DNA of 51,923 nt from Coriobacteriaceae bacterium (GCA_902363875.1 CABJBO010000012.1:1-51923), one strand, 5' to 3'; positions 8,717 through 17,045 are shown, counted from the stretch's first letter. Notes: generated by a model not told the origin, from the letters alone. Numbers and translations are program-made.

Positions 8717-8823
8717 CTGAGTAGCCATTGGCTAGGTGGGATTTGGGACGTGCCGAGCACTGGGGTATCATGGCTTGGTTGATATATCTGCATTTACGCG
8801 CCTTGTAGGAAGGGGCTGCGCCC

Positions 8824-9507
8824 ATGGCTTTTGAGCCCGCTCAACATAGCTTTATCACGCTCGAGGGCGTCGATGGCGCTGGCAAGTCCACGCAGGCGCG
8901 CCTGCTGGCCCGCGCGCTTGACCTTGCCGGTTACCAGGTCGTGGCCCTGCGCGAGCCGGGTGGCACCGCCATCAGCGAGAAGATTCGTGCCCTGCTGCTC
9001 GATTCCGCCAACACGGCAATGGGCGATACTTGCGAGCTGTTGCTCTACGAGGCCGCGCGCGCCCAGCTAGTGCACGAGGTTATCGCGCCTGCCCTCGCGG
9101 CCGGCAAGGTGGTCCTGTGCGATCGCTTCTACGATTCCACGACCTGCTACCAGGCGTTTGCCGACGGCCTCGATCGCCAGATGGTACGCGACGCCAACAA
9201 CCTGGCCGTCGCGGGAACACACCCGGTGCTCACGCTCGTTTACCACATCACGCCCGAGCAGGCGGCGCTGCGCATGGCTGCCCGTGGCGCGGCTGACCGC
9301 ATGGAGGCAAAGGGCATAGCCTTCCAGGAGCGCGTCTATCAGGGTTTTTGTGCCATTGCCGCCGAGGAGCCAGACCGCGTAAAGCTCATCGACGCCACTG
9401 CGCCGATCGAGGATGTCTTCGCGCAGACGGTCGAGCAGGTTCGCGCGTACGGCCTCGATATCCCGCAGGATGCCGTCGTCGCCGCGCTTGCCCAGGAGGC
9501 CGAGTAG
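8824..9507 (+). CDS. tmk: Thymidylate kinase
   Basis: Tmk phosphorylates dTMP to dTDP with ATP, an essential step of dTTP synthesis. The P-loop GVDGAGKST (about 15-23), the DRFYDST segment (variant of the DR(Y/H) motif) and the lid region around RMEAKG are visible. At 227 aa it is slightly longer than average. GGAAGG precedes ATG 8824. The order tmk-holB-ricT matches the conserved Gram-positive replication cluster, and holB starts immediately after the tmk stop. Confidence 0.95.
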   Translation: MAFEPAQHSFITLEGVDGAGKSTQARLLARALDLAGYQVVALREPGGTAISEKIRALLLDSANTAMGDTCELLLYEAARAQLVHEVIAPALAAGKVVLCDRFYDSTTCYQAFADGLDRQMVRDANNLAVAGTHPVLTLVYHITPEQAALRMAARGAADRMEAKGIAFQERVYQGFCAIAAEEPDRVKLIDATAPIEDVFAQTVEQVRAYGLDIPQDAVVAALAQEAE

Positions 9508-9508
9508 C

Positions 9509-10636
9509 ATGGCCCCTGCGCAGACAAGCTTGCTCGCCAAACTCGATACCCAAGAACGCGTGCGCGACTTTTTGACCAACGCCGTCGCCAGCGGTCGCGC
9601 ATCGCACGCCTATCTGTTCTTGGGAGCGCCCGGCGCCGGCAAGCTCGATGCCGCATGGGCGCTCGCCCAGGCATTCCTGTGCGAGCAGGACGGCTGCGGA
9701 TCGTGCGACAGCTGCGTGCGCGTCGCGCGCCATACGCATCCCGACGTGCACTATTACACGCCCGAGAGCGCCACGGGCTACCTTATTGCCCAGACCCGCG
9801 AGCTGCTCGATGACGTGCCGCTGGCACCCATTCGCGCCAAGGCCAAGGTCTACATCATCGACCGTGCCGAGCAACTGCGCGCCAACACCGCCAACGCACT
9901 GCTCAAGACACTCGAGGAGCCGCCCGAGGGCGTTATGTTCATCTTGCTGGGCACCTCGGCAGACGTGATGCTGCCCACTATCGTGAGCCGCTGCCAGTGC
10001 GTGCCGTTTCGGCTGGTGTCGCCCGCCGTGGCCGCGCGTGCCGTGAGTCGCGCCACCGGTCAGGACCCTGCGCGTTGCCGCATGGCGGTTGCCGTAGCGG
10101 GGAGCCCAACGCGCGGCATCGAGTTCCTCAAGAGCGCCGAGCACCAGGATGCTCGCCGCCAGATGGTCCGTGCCATCGATTCGCTCATCGCCGCCGACGA
10201 GGCCGACGTGCTCAGTCGCGCCAAGTCGCTCATCGTCGCCGTCAAGGCGCCGCTCGCCGAGGTCAAGTCCACGCAGGAAAAGGTACTCGAGCAAAATGCC
10301 GACTACCTGTCGCGTGGAGCATTGAAGCAGCTTGAGGACCGCAACAAGCGCGAACTCAACGCGCGCGAGCGTTCGGGTATCATGGAAGCGCTGGCGAGCG
10401 CGCGGACGCTCATGCGCGACGTGCTGCTGACACTTCAGGACGAGGCGGCCGACGTGGTGAACGAAGACGTGCGTGACACGATCGGTCGGCTTGCCGCTGC
10501 GACGAATGTTGCGGGTGCCACCCAGGCGCTCGAGGCGGTCGCGACCGCCGAGCGCAACATCGCCAGAAACGTTACTCCCCAGCTGGCCATCGAGGTCATG
10601 CTGTTCGATATCAGGAAGGCACTGAAATGCCGTTAG
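9509..10636 (+). CDS. holB: DNA polymerase III delta' subunit
   Basis: HolB (delta') is the stator of the clamp loader that places the beta sliding clamp on DNA. The protein (375 aa) shows the AAA+ fold with a degenerate P-loop (GAPGAGKLD), a zinc-binding cysteine cluster (CEQDGCGSCDSC) typical of clamp-loader subunits, and the SRC motif (TIVSRCQ). ATG 9509 is favoured by AGGAGG at 9493-9498, inside the tmk coding end, giving tight coupling with tmk. Its end overlaps ricT by 10 nt. Confidence 0.93.
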   Translation: MAPAQTSLLAKLDTQERVRDFLTNAVASGRASHAYLFLGAPGAGKLDAAWALAQAFLCEQDGCGSCDSCVRVARHTHPDVHYYTPESATGYLIAQTRELLDDVPLAPIRAKAKVYIIDRAEQLRANTANALLKTLEEPPEGVMFILLGTSADVMLPTIVSRCQCVPFRLVSPAVAARAVSRATGQDPARCRMAVAVAGSPTRGIEFLKSAEHQDARRQMVRAIDSLIAADEADVLSRAKSLIVAVKAPLAEVKSTQEKVLEQNADYLSRGALKQLEDRNKRELNARERSGIMEALASARTLMRDVLLTLQDEAADVVNEDVRDTIGRLAAATNVAGATQALEAVATAERNIARNVTPQLAIEVMLFDIRKALKCR

Positions 10637-12327
10637 TCGTACCCGTTAAGTTTACCTACGCCTCGCGCGACCTGTGGTTTGACCCGCAGGACCTGGATAT
10701 CCTCGAGGCCGATTATGCCATTTGCTCCACCGAGCGCGGAACCGAGATCGGCTTGGTCACGGCCGATCCCTTCGAGGTGCCGCAAGACGAGATCGGTCAG
10801 CCGCTCAAGCCCGTGCTGCGCGTGGCGAGCGACATCGACCTGCAGCTTGCCGACGATTTGGCCATCCAGGGCGACGAGGCGATGGTCGATTTCCGCCGTC
10901 TGGTCAAAGAGCTCGACCTCGAGATGAAGCCGGTGGGCGTCGAGTACCTGTTTGGCGGCGAGAAGGCCGTGTTCTACTTTGCGGCCGAGGAGCGCGTCGA
11001 TTTTCGCCAGCTCGTCAAGGACCTGTCCTCGACGCTGCACATTCGCGTCGACATGCGCCAGATCGGCGTGCGCGACGAGACCCGCCTGGTGGGCGGCTAT
11101 GCCCAGTGCGGACAGGAGCTCTGCTGCACGCGCTTTGGCGGACAGTTTGAGCCCGTCTCGATCCGCATGGCAAAAGAGCAGGACCTGCCGCTCAATTCCT
11201 CCAAGATCAGCGGCGTGTGTGGCCGCCTGATGTGCTGCCTGCGCTACGAGTTCGAGGCCTACAAGGACTTTAAGAGCCGCGCGCCCAAAAAGAAGACGCT
11301 CATCGATACGCCGCTCGGCAAGGCGCGTATTCAGGAATATGACACGCCGCGCGAGCAGCTGGTGCTGCGCCTGGAGAACGGCAAGGTCTTTAAGGTCAAC
11401 CTGGCCGATATGACCTGCTCGGAGGGCTGCAAGAAGAAGGCTGCCGAGCAGGGCTGCAATTGCCGCCCCGACTGCGTGACGCGCGATGTGCTCGAGCGCA
11501 TCGAGTCGCCCGAGATGCGCCTGGCGCTCATGGAACTCGATCGCGAGAACGGCGTCGACGTGGGCGATGGCCTGTCGAGTGCCGACCGTCTGGCCGGTAC
11601 GTCGATGCCCAAGCGCCGTCGTCGCGATGCTGAATCCGATGCCCGTGTCGGTCAGGGGCAGGGCGAGGGTCGTGGCCGCGGAAAGGGCCGTGGCAATGCC
11701 GCAACGCCTGAGGCCGAGGAGGCCGCTGGCGGCCGTCGCCGCCGCAAGCGTGCGGGCTCTGCCGATGCCGGCGAGGCCGCAGCTGCAGGCAAGAACTCCT
11801 CCCGCGAGCGCGAGGTTCAACAGCCCCAGCAGCAGAATCGCGGCGGTGGCATGAATCCCACGCGCCGTCGTCGCCGTCATCTGTCGAGCGAGGAGCGCGA
11901 GGACGCCTTCCGTGCCGCAGCTGCTCGCGAGGCTGGTGCCGCTTCCAAGGGTCCCTCGGCCTCCGATGCGCCTGTCGACAAGGGCGGCAAGTCACGTGGC
12001 GAGGAGGAGCGCGCGCCGCGCCCGCGCCGTCGCCATTCCTCGGGCGCACAGCAGAAGCCTTCAGTGCCCTCCGTGGCCGATCAGGTCTCGGATGGCGAGG
12101 TCAAGGTCACGCGCCGTCGTCCCGGAGATGGCGGGGGAGCTGCTGCCAAGGCTTCGCGTGGCGCCGCTCGCGACGAGCGCGAGCCGCGCGAGGATCGCGG
12201 TGGCGAGGGCTCGGCCGACCAGGGTCAAAAGCGCCGTCGCCGTCGCCGTTCCCGCAAGCCGCGCCAGGATGGTGGCGAGGGCCCGACCCCGTCTTCGTCT
12301 GCACCACAACCGCCCGCCGGCGAATAA
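10627..12327 (+). CDS. ricT: PSP1/RicT-family protein with long basic tail
   Basis: A RicT (YaaT)-like PSP1-domain protein. In Bacillus, RicT works with RicA and RicF as an Fe-S complex that promotes RNA processing by RNase Y. The PSP1 core (about 60-270) has six cysteines, C161, C166, C167, C198, C203 and C204, in the CGQELCCTRFGG and CGRLMCC motifs expected for the Fe-S site. After residue ~300 come about 260 residues of Arg/Gly/Ala/Glu-rich low-complexity sequence with RRRR clusters, suggestive of nucleic-acid binding. Most bacterial RicT proteins lack such a tail. Translation overlaps holB, as in the Bacillus gene order. Confidence 0.88.
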   Translation: MPLVVPVKFTYASRDLWFDPQDLDILEADYAICSTERGTEIGLVTADPFEVPQDEIGQPLKPVLRVASDIDLQLADDLAIQGDEAMVDFRRLVKELDLEMKPVGVEYLFGGEKAVFYFAAEERVDFRQLVKDLSSTLHIRVDMRQIGVRDETRLVGGYAQCGQELCCTRFGGQFEPVSIRMAKEQDLPLNSSKISGVCGRLMCCLRYEFEAYKDFKSRAPKKKTLIDTPLGKARIQEYDTPREQLVLRLENGKVFKVNLADMTCSEGCKKKAAEQGCNCRPDCVTRDVLERIESPEMRLALMELDRENGVDVGDGLSSADRLAGTSMPKRRRRDAESDARVGQGQGEGRGRGKGRGNAATPEAEEAAGGRRRRKRAGSADAGEAAAAGKNSSREREVQQPQQQNRGGGMNPTRRRRRHLSSEEREDAFRAAAAREAGAASKGPSASDAPVDKGGKSRGEEERAPRPRRRHSSGAQQKPSVPSVADQVSDGEVKVTRRRPGDGGGAAAKASRGAARDEREPREDRGGEGSADQGQKRRRRRRSRKPRQDGGEGPTPSSSAPQPPAGE

Positions 12328-12355
12328 CGCCCGCGAGCGGATTTAGCTCGCCTTG

Positions 12356-12378
12356 CCCCGAGCGCATCGGGGTATCAT
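12356..12378 (+). promoter_or_regulatory. Small hairpin and -10-like box before comF
   Basis: A 6-bp stem (CCCCGA-GCGCA-TCGGGG, 12356-12372) is directly followed by TATCAT (12373-12378), a reasonable -10 hexamer. A similar GGGGTATCAT string precedes tmk near 8762. Whether the hairpin ends ricT transcription or is part of the comF promoter cannot be told; no T-run follows. Confidence 0.4.
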
Positions 12379-12390
12379 AGCGCTGAATCA

Positions 12391-12426
12391 ACAACCCTCC
12401 CTGCGACCGAACGTAGGGAGGGTTGT
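12391..12426 (+). promoter_or_regulatory. Perfect hairpin occluding the comF Shine-Dalgarno
   Basis: A 12-bp perfect inverted repeat (ACAACCCTCCCT, 12391-12402, with AGGGAGGGTTGT, 12415-12426) has a 12-nt loop. The right arm contains the only plausible ribosome-binding site (GGGAGGG) for the TTG start at 12430, so the folded RNA would hide it. There is no T-run, which argues against a simple terminator. A translational-control role is inferred. Confidence 0.65.
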
Positions 12427-12429
12427 GTC

Positions 12430-13236
12430 TTGAAGAGCCATCTGAACATATTGAGCCGTCTGCAGGGTGCCGGCGCCCTACCGTTTGCAGACGAATTGCT
12501 ACCGTTTGCCGAGCGGGTGGCACGCGAGGCGCTCGAGGCATTGTCGCCAACACGATGTGCCGGCTGCGAGCGCGCCGGTGCGCTTATTTGCCAAGACTGC
12601 CTGGCTGCGCTCACGCTCATCGACCCACGTCATAGCTGCACCCGATGCGGCGCCCCGTTTGGGGATTTGCTGTGCACTGAATGTTCGGTCGAGGGCACGT
12701 CCTCGGCAATGTCGGAGGCGCTCGACCGCTGCCTGGCGTGCGCCGTCTACGCGCATCCGCTGCCGCGCATCATTAAAGCGTACAAGGATGCGGGCGAGCG
12801 ACGTCTGGCTCCGTATCTGGCGGAGCTGCTTTACGACACCGCCCTGCATGCCCAGGTCGTAGCGCCCGAACGCTTAGGAGGTGTGCTGTCCGGTGCGGAT
12901 GCGGTGGTGTTTGTGCCTGCGACGGCGGCAGCGTTTCGGCGGCGTGGTTTTGATCATATGGAGGCTATTGCGCGCCCATTTTGCGAGCTGTCGGGTGTTC
13001 CCCTGCTCGATGCTCTCGTCAAGTACGGGCATGGCGACCAGCGCGAACTCGGTCGTGAGGAGCGCCGCGAGCGTGCCCAAGGCATGTACGAGACGGTTGA
13101 GGACGTGCACGGCCGCCGCCTGCTGCTGATCGATGACGTTATCACCACGGGCGCGACGATGGCCACGGCTTCGGCGGAACTCAAGCGCGCCGGCGCTGCG
13201 GCAGTCGATGGCATTGCTATCGCACGTGTTTGGTAG
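12430..13236 (+). CDS. comF: ComF family phosphoribosyltransferase-like protein
   Basis: A 268-aa ComFC-type protein, a cytosolic phosphoribosyltransferase-fold partner of the competence DNA-import machinery. An N-terminal four-cysteine zinc module (CAGCERAG...CQDC) is followed by CTRCGAPFGDLLCTEC, and the PRPP-binding loop LLLIDDVITTGAT lies near residue 233. Initiation is at a rare TTG (12430), the only start with a correctly spaced Shine-Dalgarno, and that site is buried in the 12391-12426 hairpin. No other competence gene is in the window. comF near hpf is the usual neighbourhood of the raiA-motif RNA. Confidence 0.9.
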   Translation: MKSHLNILSRLQGAGALPFADELLPFAERVAREALEALSPTRCAGCERAGALICQDCLAALTLIDPRHSCTRCGAPFGDLLCTECSVEGTSSAMSEALDRCLACAVYAHPLPRIIKAYKDAGERRLAPYLAELLYDTALHAQVVAPERLGGVLSGADAVVFVPATAAAFRRRGFDHMEAIARPFCELSGVPLLDALVKYGHGDQRELGREERRERAQGMYETVEDVHGRRLLLIDDVITTGATMATASAELKRAGAAAVDGIAIARVW

Positions 13237-13246
13237 GGGTGGTTTT

Positions 13247-14356
13247 GTGGCAGTGAAGATTGAGCGGCGCAACGAGCCGACAGGCGAACAGCTAGCGGCT
13301 TCCGTAATCCTAACAGGCGTTTCAGCGCTGCGCATGATGCGCGCCGAGCGCCGGCAGATGGGCTATATCAGCTGGAAGGACCTTAATCCCGATGAAGAGC
13401 GCCGTGTGCTGCGCACGTCGTCGCCCTCGACCGAGGATATCTATCTTCCTGACTTGGTGCGAATTGGAGCCAAAAGTGGCGAGGTGCAAGAAGATCTGTG
13501 CTTGCTGGTGGGATCTGCGGCGCAGCGCCGCCGCATGCCTGGCGTAGGCTGGTCCGTGTGTTCCGGGTTGCCCGCCGGCTCGATTCTAGAGGTGGAACCG
13601 GGGGTGTACAGCCTATCTCCCGAGGCCCTTTGTGTTGCCGTTGCGCGCGAGGTCGGCTGCATCCAGGCGTTTGCCCTGGCCCAGGAGCTGTGCTCTAAGA
13701 TTTCACTGAGCGACCGCGGGAAGTATCTGCCTCCCTACACCTCGCCTGTTACGAATAAACTTGCAAAGGACAAGGACCAGCCAGCAGACGTGGGCTACTT
13801 TGAAGTCGAACCGGTGCTGACGCCCGATCGCCTGGCAGATTACCTTGCGACATGCAAGGGAAGCACGGCCAAACAATTGCAGCGTCTGTGTCCCTACTTG
13901 TCAGAAAACCTGCTCTCGCCCATGGAGTGCATCATGCTCGCCCTGTTTTCGCTTCCGTTTCCCTATGGCGGATTTGCCTGCGGTCCCTTTAAGACCGACT
14001 ACAAGATCGAGTTCGATGACCGCGCGCAGGCAATCTCGGGGATGCCCCATGCAGTTTGCGATGCATATCAGGAGGCAGCCCGGTTTGACCTGGAATACAA
14101 CGGTGAGCTGGGCCATTCCTCCCGGAGGGGACGTATCCATGACGAAAAACGCAACACGGGCTTGATTACTATGGGAATCGAGGTCGCGACGGTCAACAAC
14201 GAAATGCTCTGTGACATGGAAGCGATGGAAGCGCTCGCATGGCGCATGCACCAGCGTATGCGAAAGCGGTACCGGAATCGTGTCGATGCCCGCAGGAAGA
14301 AGCAAGAGGCGTTGCTTAACACGCTGCGGGCGTGTTTTGGGCTTAAGCCGGTCTAA
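13247..14356 (+). CDS. Unknown protein, possible PD-(D/E)XK nuclease-like domain
   Basis: A 369-aa protein without a confident family. The N-terminal half is polar and rich in Arg. The C-terminal half contains DYKIEFDD (about 253-260) and then DLEYNGELGH...DEKRN...GLITMGIEV, spaced like a DUF559/Vsr-type endonuclease core (acidic-Glu-His, then Arg/Asn and a hydrophobic strand). It ends in a very basic helix (RMRKRYRNRVDARRKKQEA). GTG 13247 follows AGGGGTGG and lies 10 bp after comF, suggesting one transcription unit. The nuclease reading is an inference; an AbiE-antitoxin-like or regulator role cannot be excluded. Confidence 0.6.
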   Translation: MAVKIERRNEPTGEQLAASVILTGVSALRMMRAERRQMGYISWKDLNPDEERRVLRTSSPSTEDIYLPDLVRIGAKSGEVQEDLCLLVGSAAQRRRMPGVGWSVCSGLPAGSILEVEPGVYSLSPEALCVAVAREVGCIQAFALAQELCSKISLSDRGKYLPPYTSPVTNKLAKDKDQPADVGYFEVEPVLTPDRLADYLATCKGSTAKQLQRLCPYLSENLLSPMECIMLALFSLPFPYGGFACGPFKTDYKIEFDDRAQAISGMPHAVCDAYQEAARFDLEYNGELGHSSRRGRIHDEKRNTGLITMGIEVATVNNEMLCDMEAMEALAWRMHQRMRKRYRNRVDARRKKQEALLNTLRACFGLKPV

Positions 14357-14400
14357 TACGCGTCGAAAATAGAAGGTTAATCATATGCCCTGGCCATAAT

Positions 14401-14597
14401 ATGGCAAATATGAGTACTGTCACTAAATCAGTAACAGCAAAATCAAGGAATTTAGGACTCGGAGGCGGCGTAAAGTAAGAAGATAATAAACAAATGTAGA
14501 ATAACTAAGCATCAGGTTGGCGACACTGAGCGCAAAATCTGTCCGAGAGGCCAAAATTGCCTGTTACTAAATTGGTGACAGTACTCATATTTGCCAT
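14401..14597. repeat. 197-bp element with 37-bp terminal inverted repeats
   Basis: The ends 14401-14437 and 14561-14597 are inverted copies matching at 34 of 37 positions, beginning ATGGCAAATATGAGTACT. Each arm carries an internal 17-bp imperfect palindrome (GTCACTAAATCAGTAAC on the left). The 123-bp interior is AT-rich and has no reading frame. The structure suggests a miniature inverted-repeat element or a pair of operators; no clear target duplication is visible. Confidence 0.65.
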
Positions 14598-14608
14598 TTT
14601 TTGGCCAC

Positions 14609-14656
14609 GGCACCCTAGGAAGGGTGCCCCGGAGCTCCCCATAGGGGAGCTCCGGG
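14609..14656 (+). repeat. Two adjacent strong hairpins
   Basis: GGCACCCT-AGGA-AGGGTGCC (14609-14628) is followed by a perfect 13-bp stem CCCGGAGCTCCCC-ATA-GGGGAGCTCCGGG (14628-14656). No T-run follows, so intrinsic termination is doubtful. The second hairpin resembles the terminator at 16181. Together they separate the upstream gene from the strong promoter at 14729. Confidence 0.6.
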
Positions 14657-14728
14657 CTTCACAGAGGCACGAATAGCCCACTCCGACCTGCGAAATCTGT
14701 ACTCGCGATGCGAATGACGCCCCTAACC

Positions 14729-14757
14729 TTAAACTTTAGCTTGAACTTAGCTATAAT
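14729..14757 (+). promoter_or_regulatory. Strong sigma-70 type promoter for the 14.76-kb RNA
   Basis: TTAAAC (14729-14734) and a perfect TATAAT (14752-14757) are separated by exactly 17 bp, the best -35/-10 pair seen in the window. Predicted transcription starts near 14764. The nearest protein start is about 325 bp downstream, so the promoter drives a long structured leader or an ncRNA. Confidence 0.75.
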
Positions 14758-14763
14758 GCGCTA

Positions 14764-15060
14764 CGTTCCTACCAGGCTGTGGTTGCGGACGGACGAAATG
14801 CCCGTCCTAGTCCAAGACAGACGCGGTCAAAGGGATCCACGTAAGCGACCGCGTGCGCGCGGCGCGATCATGGCGCGTCCTAGATGTAAGCCGCACCGTC
14901 CGTTCTACTTTCTTTGGGGCAATACCGCCTCGCGGGCGAGCGGGCCAGTCGTGAAGGTGGCTGCGGCCTCCCGAGCAAACACCCCGGTGCGCAAGTGTGG
15001 GGTCAAATACCAGGTCAGCTGGTGGGAACAACCCGATATTCCGCGCAACGCACGGATCGT
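14764..15060 (+). ncRNA. Candidate raiA-motif structured RNA (ends approximate)
   Basis: About 300 bp after a near-consensus promoter and before the lipoprotein gene hold many stable pairings. Examples are ACGCGGTC with GACCGCGT (14821-14854), CGGACGG (about 14786) with CCGTCCG (about 14897), and ACCAG-GTCAG-CTGGT (15010-15024). The weakly coding frame through this stretch has no ribosome-binding site and odd composition. The widespread raiA-motif ncRNA is, to my knowledge, typically found between comFC and raiA/hpf; here it lies between comF (12430) and hpf (16432). Identity is inferred from position, promoter and structure, not from a covariance search. The 3' end is unknown. Confidence 0.6.
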
Positions 15061-15088
15061 ATACGACACAGAAGGCAGGGTAGTGGAC

Positions 15089-16114
15089 ATGGTGAGGGGC
15101 AGCTTGATGCACGCGGCTCGGTTAGGTGCTGGGACCGCAGCGGTCATTGCCGTTTTGGGCCTGAGCGGATGCGCGTTCAACCCGCTGTCTACGTTCACGA
15201 CTCCCACGATCGACCAGATCGAGTACGAGACCGTCACGCCGGCGGTGTCGGACGATGCCCTGGTTACTCCCGGAACCCTGACGGTCGCCCTCGATACTTC
15301 CGATGCGCCGCAGGCAATGCAGGGCGCCGACGGCGAGCTTACGGGGTATGCAGTCGACGCTGCCCGCGCCCTCGCAAGCCGCATGGGCCTTAAGGTCGCC
15401 TTTGTCGATGCGTCCTCGGCAGGTTCCGCGCTCGGCGACAAAAAGGCCGATATCTTTATCGGCGAGATCAACTCCACGGACGGGGACGTTAGCTCGCTCG
15501 GCACCTGCCTGTACGATGCCGCTTCCGTGTTCGGTAAAACCAGCGATGGTGGGTCGCTAAGCGTTTCCACCGATACCCTTAACACGTCTACTCTGGGTGT
15601 CCAGATGTCCTCGGCCTCGCAGGAGGCGCTTGCTAAGCAGAGCATCACCGCCAACCAAAAGACCTACTCCAACATCAACGAGTGCTTTGAGGCGCTCGAG
15701 TCCGGCGAGGTCGACTATGTGATCTGCGACTCCACAGCCGGCGGCTATCTTGCACGCCTGATGAGCGAGGTCTCCTATGTCGGTGCGCTCGAGGCGCCCT
15801 CGACGCTTGGTGTTGCGGGCCTCTCGTCCAATGACGAACTGTGCCGTGCCGTGAGTGATGCCCTCGACGACATCACGGTCGACGGCACGCTCGAGGCGGT
15901 TCACTGCGTCTGGTACGGCCAGATTCCCTACGACCTCACCACTAAGACGGTTTCGGGCGCTAACGTGCAGCCGGGCGACTCTGAGTCCAGTGAGACCACG
16001 TCCTCCGGCAGCGAGTCCTCCGATTCCAACAATGAGACCGCATCCTCCGAGGACAAATCGTCCAGCCAGGAAGGCACCATCACCGACGACGACATTAACA
16101 AACTCAATAGCTAG
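15089..16114 (+). CDS. Solute-binding lipoprotein, SBP_bac_3-like
   Basis: A 341-aa exported lipoprotein. A signal peptide ends in a lipobox (GLSGC, cysteine at about residue 28), followed by a periplasmic-binding-protein type 2 fold (LTVALDTSDAPQ...GYAVDAARALASRMGL) like polar amino-acid receptors. It ends in a Ser/Glu-rich flexible tail. It would bind a solute outside the membrane, but no ABC permease or ATPase gene is adjacent, so it is an orphan receptor here. The start could be ATG 15089 or ATG 15107 (preceded by GAGGGG). The upstream in-frame extension to 14708 is rejected because it overlaps the promoter and structured RNA. Confidence 0.8.
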   Translation: MVRGSLMHAARLGAGTAAVIAVLGLSGCAFNPLSTFTTPTIDQIEYETVTPAVSDDALVTPGTLTVALDTSDAPQAMQGADGELTGYAVDAARALASRMGLKVAFVDASSAGSALGDKKADIFIGEINSTDGDVSSLGTCLYDAASVFGKTSDGGSLSVSTDTLNTSTLGVQMSSASQEALAKQSITANQKTYSNINECFEALESGEVDYVICDSTAGGYLARLMSEVSYVGALEAPSTLGVAGLSSNDELCRAVSDALDDITVDGTLEAVHCVWYGQIPYDLTTKTVSGANVQPGDSESSETTSSGSESSDSNNETASSEDKSSSQEGTITDDDINKLNS

Positions 16115-16180
16115 TTATTGCTAGGGGTGGTGTCTCCTATACGTTGGAAAGGACACCTCTTCACGGTTTCAACACGCACT

Positions 16181-16215
16181 GCCGGGCTTCCCCAATAGGG
16201 GAGCCCGGCTTTTTT
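16181..16215 (+). terminator. Terminator of the lipoprotein gene
   Basis: A 12-bp stem GCCGGGCTTCCCC-AATA-GGGGAGCCCGGC (one bulged T) is followed by six T residues, 66 bp after the lipoprotein stop. Confidence 0.88.
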
Positions 16216-16431
16216 ATCCCTATAAAACCAGCAGGTCAAAGCCAATTTTCGGGACCAAATACAAAGTCGCCGACGCCCTCCCATAGCGCACTTTGCCACG
16301 GAAAAGTGCGAGACTTCGGTATGCGGTATCAAGCAATCGTTATTCGGGTCTTTAGGAATCCGCGTGAATAAATGCATGGCAATGGGTACATAGCCAGTAC
16401 AGTAAGTCCCCGAGGCAGATTGGAGCCACGT
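16216..16431 (+). promoter_or_regulatory. hpf upstream region with a small hairpin
   Basis: This 216-bp gap includes an imperfect hairpin (GCACTTT...AAAAGTGC, about 16279-16300). No clear -35/-10 pair was found, and I see no reading frame with a ribosome-binding site other than that of hpf at 16432. Confidence 0.3.
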
Positions 16432-17016
16432 ATGGATATCAAGGTTTCTGGACGCAAGACGACGGTAACCGATGCTCTGCGTGCGCATGTGGATGAGAAG
16501 ATCGGCGAGGCGCTCAAGGTTTTCGATATCGAGCCCATGACGGTCGACGTTGTACTTCGCTATGAGAAGAACCCCTCGAACCCCAACCCGGCAATCGTCG
16601 AGGTTACGGTTCGTGCCCGCGGTTCGGTGATTCGCGTTGCTGAGCACGGTGCAGATATGTACGCCGCCATCGACCTCTCCGCCGATAAGGTCACCCGCCA
16701 GCTGCGCAAGTTCAAGACCAAGGTCGTGGACAACCGCCAGGGCGGTGCCAGCGCCGCGGATGTCGCGCCGGTCGAGCGCGTCGAGGATCTGGCCGACCTG
16801 CTGCTGCCCGAGGAAGAGGACGACCTGCTCGTCCGCGAGAAGGTTATCGACGTCACCCCGATGACTGAGGAGCAGGCGCTGGTGCAGACCGATCTGCTCG
16901 GCCACGACTTCTACGTGTTCGAGAACGCGACGACCGGCCTTATCAATGTGGTGTATCACCGTAAGAATGGTGGATATGGCATCATCAAGCCCCGCATTGA
17001 AACACTTGACGAGTAA
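16432..17016 (+). CDS. hpf: Long-form ribosome hibernation-promoting factor
   Basis: A 194-aa long HPF (RaiA/YfiA family) that dimerises 70S ribosomes into 100S particles in stationary phase. The N-terminal S30AE domain begins MDIKVSGRKTTVTDALR and is followed by a linker. The C-terminal dimerisation domain is seen as DFYVFENATTGLINVVYHRK. ATG 16432 with TGGAG upstream gives the conserved N-terminus; a longer in-frame start at 16372 adds a non-conserved stretch. Its position downstream of comF and the candidate RNA matches the raiA-motif neighbourhood. Confidence 0.95.
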   Translation: MDIKVSGRKTTVTDALRAHVDEKIGEALKVFDIEPMTVDVVLRYEKNPSNPNPAIVEVTVRARGSVIRVAEHGADMYAAIDLSADKVTRQLRKFKTKVVDNRQGGASAADVAPVERVEDLADLLLPEEEDDLLVREKVIDVTPMTEEQALVQTDLLGHDFYVFENATTGLINVVYHRKNGGYGIIKPRIETLDE

Positions 17017-17045
17017 AATACGTTAACTTGCATGAGTTAACGGTT

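Noticed and set aside
14764..15060. RNase P RNA, tmRNA or SRP RNA identity for the structured stretch
   Set aside because: The conserved RNase P (GAGGAAAGTCC), tmRNA end and SRP (GGAAGCAGC) signatures are absent.
14708..15088. N-terminal extension of the lipoprotein to 14708
   Set aside because: It would start before the strong promoter's -10, has no ribosome-binding site, places the lipobox 150 residues into the protein and overlaps structured RNA.
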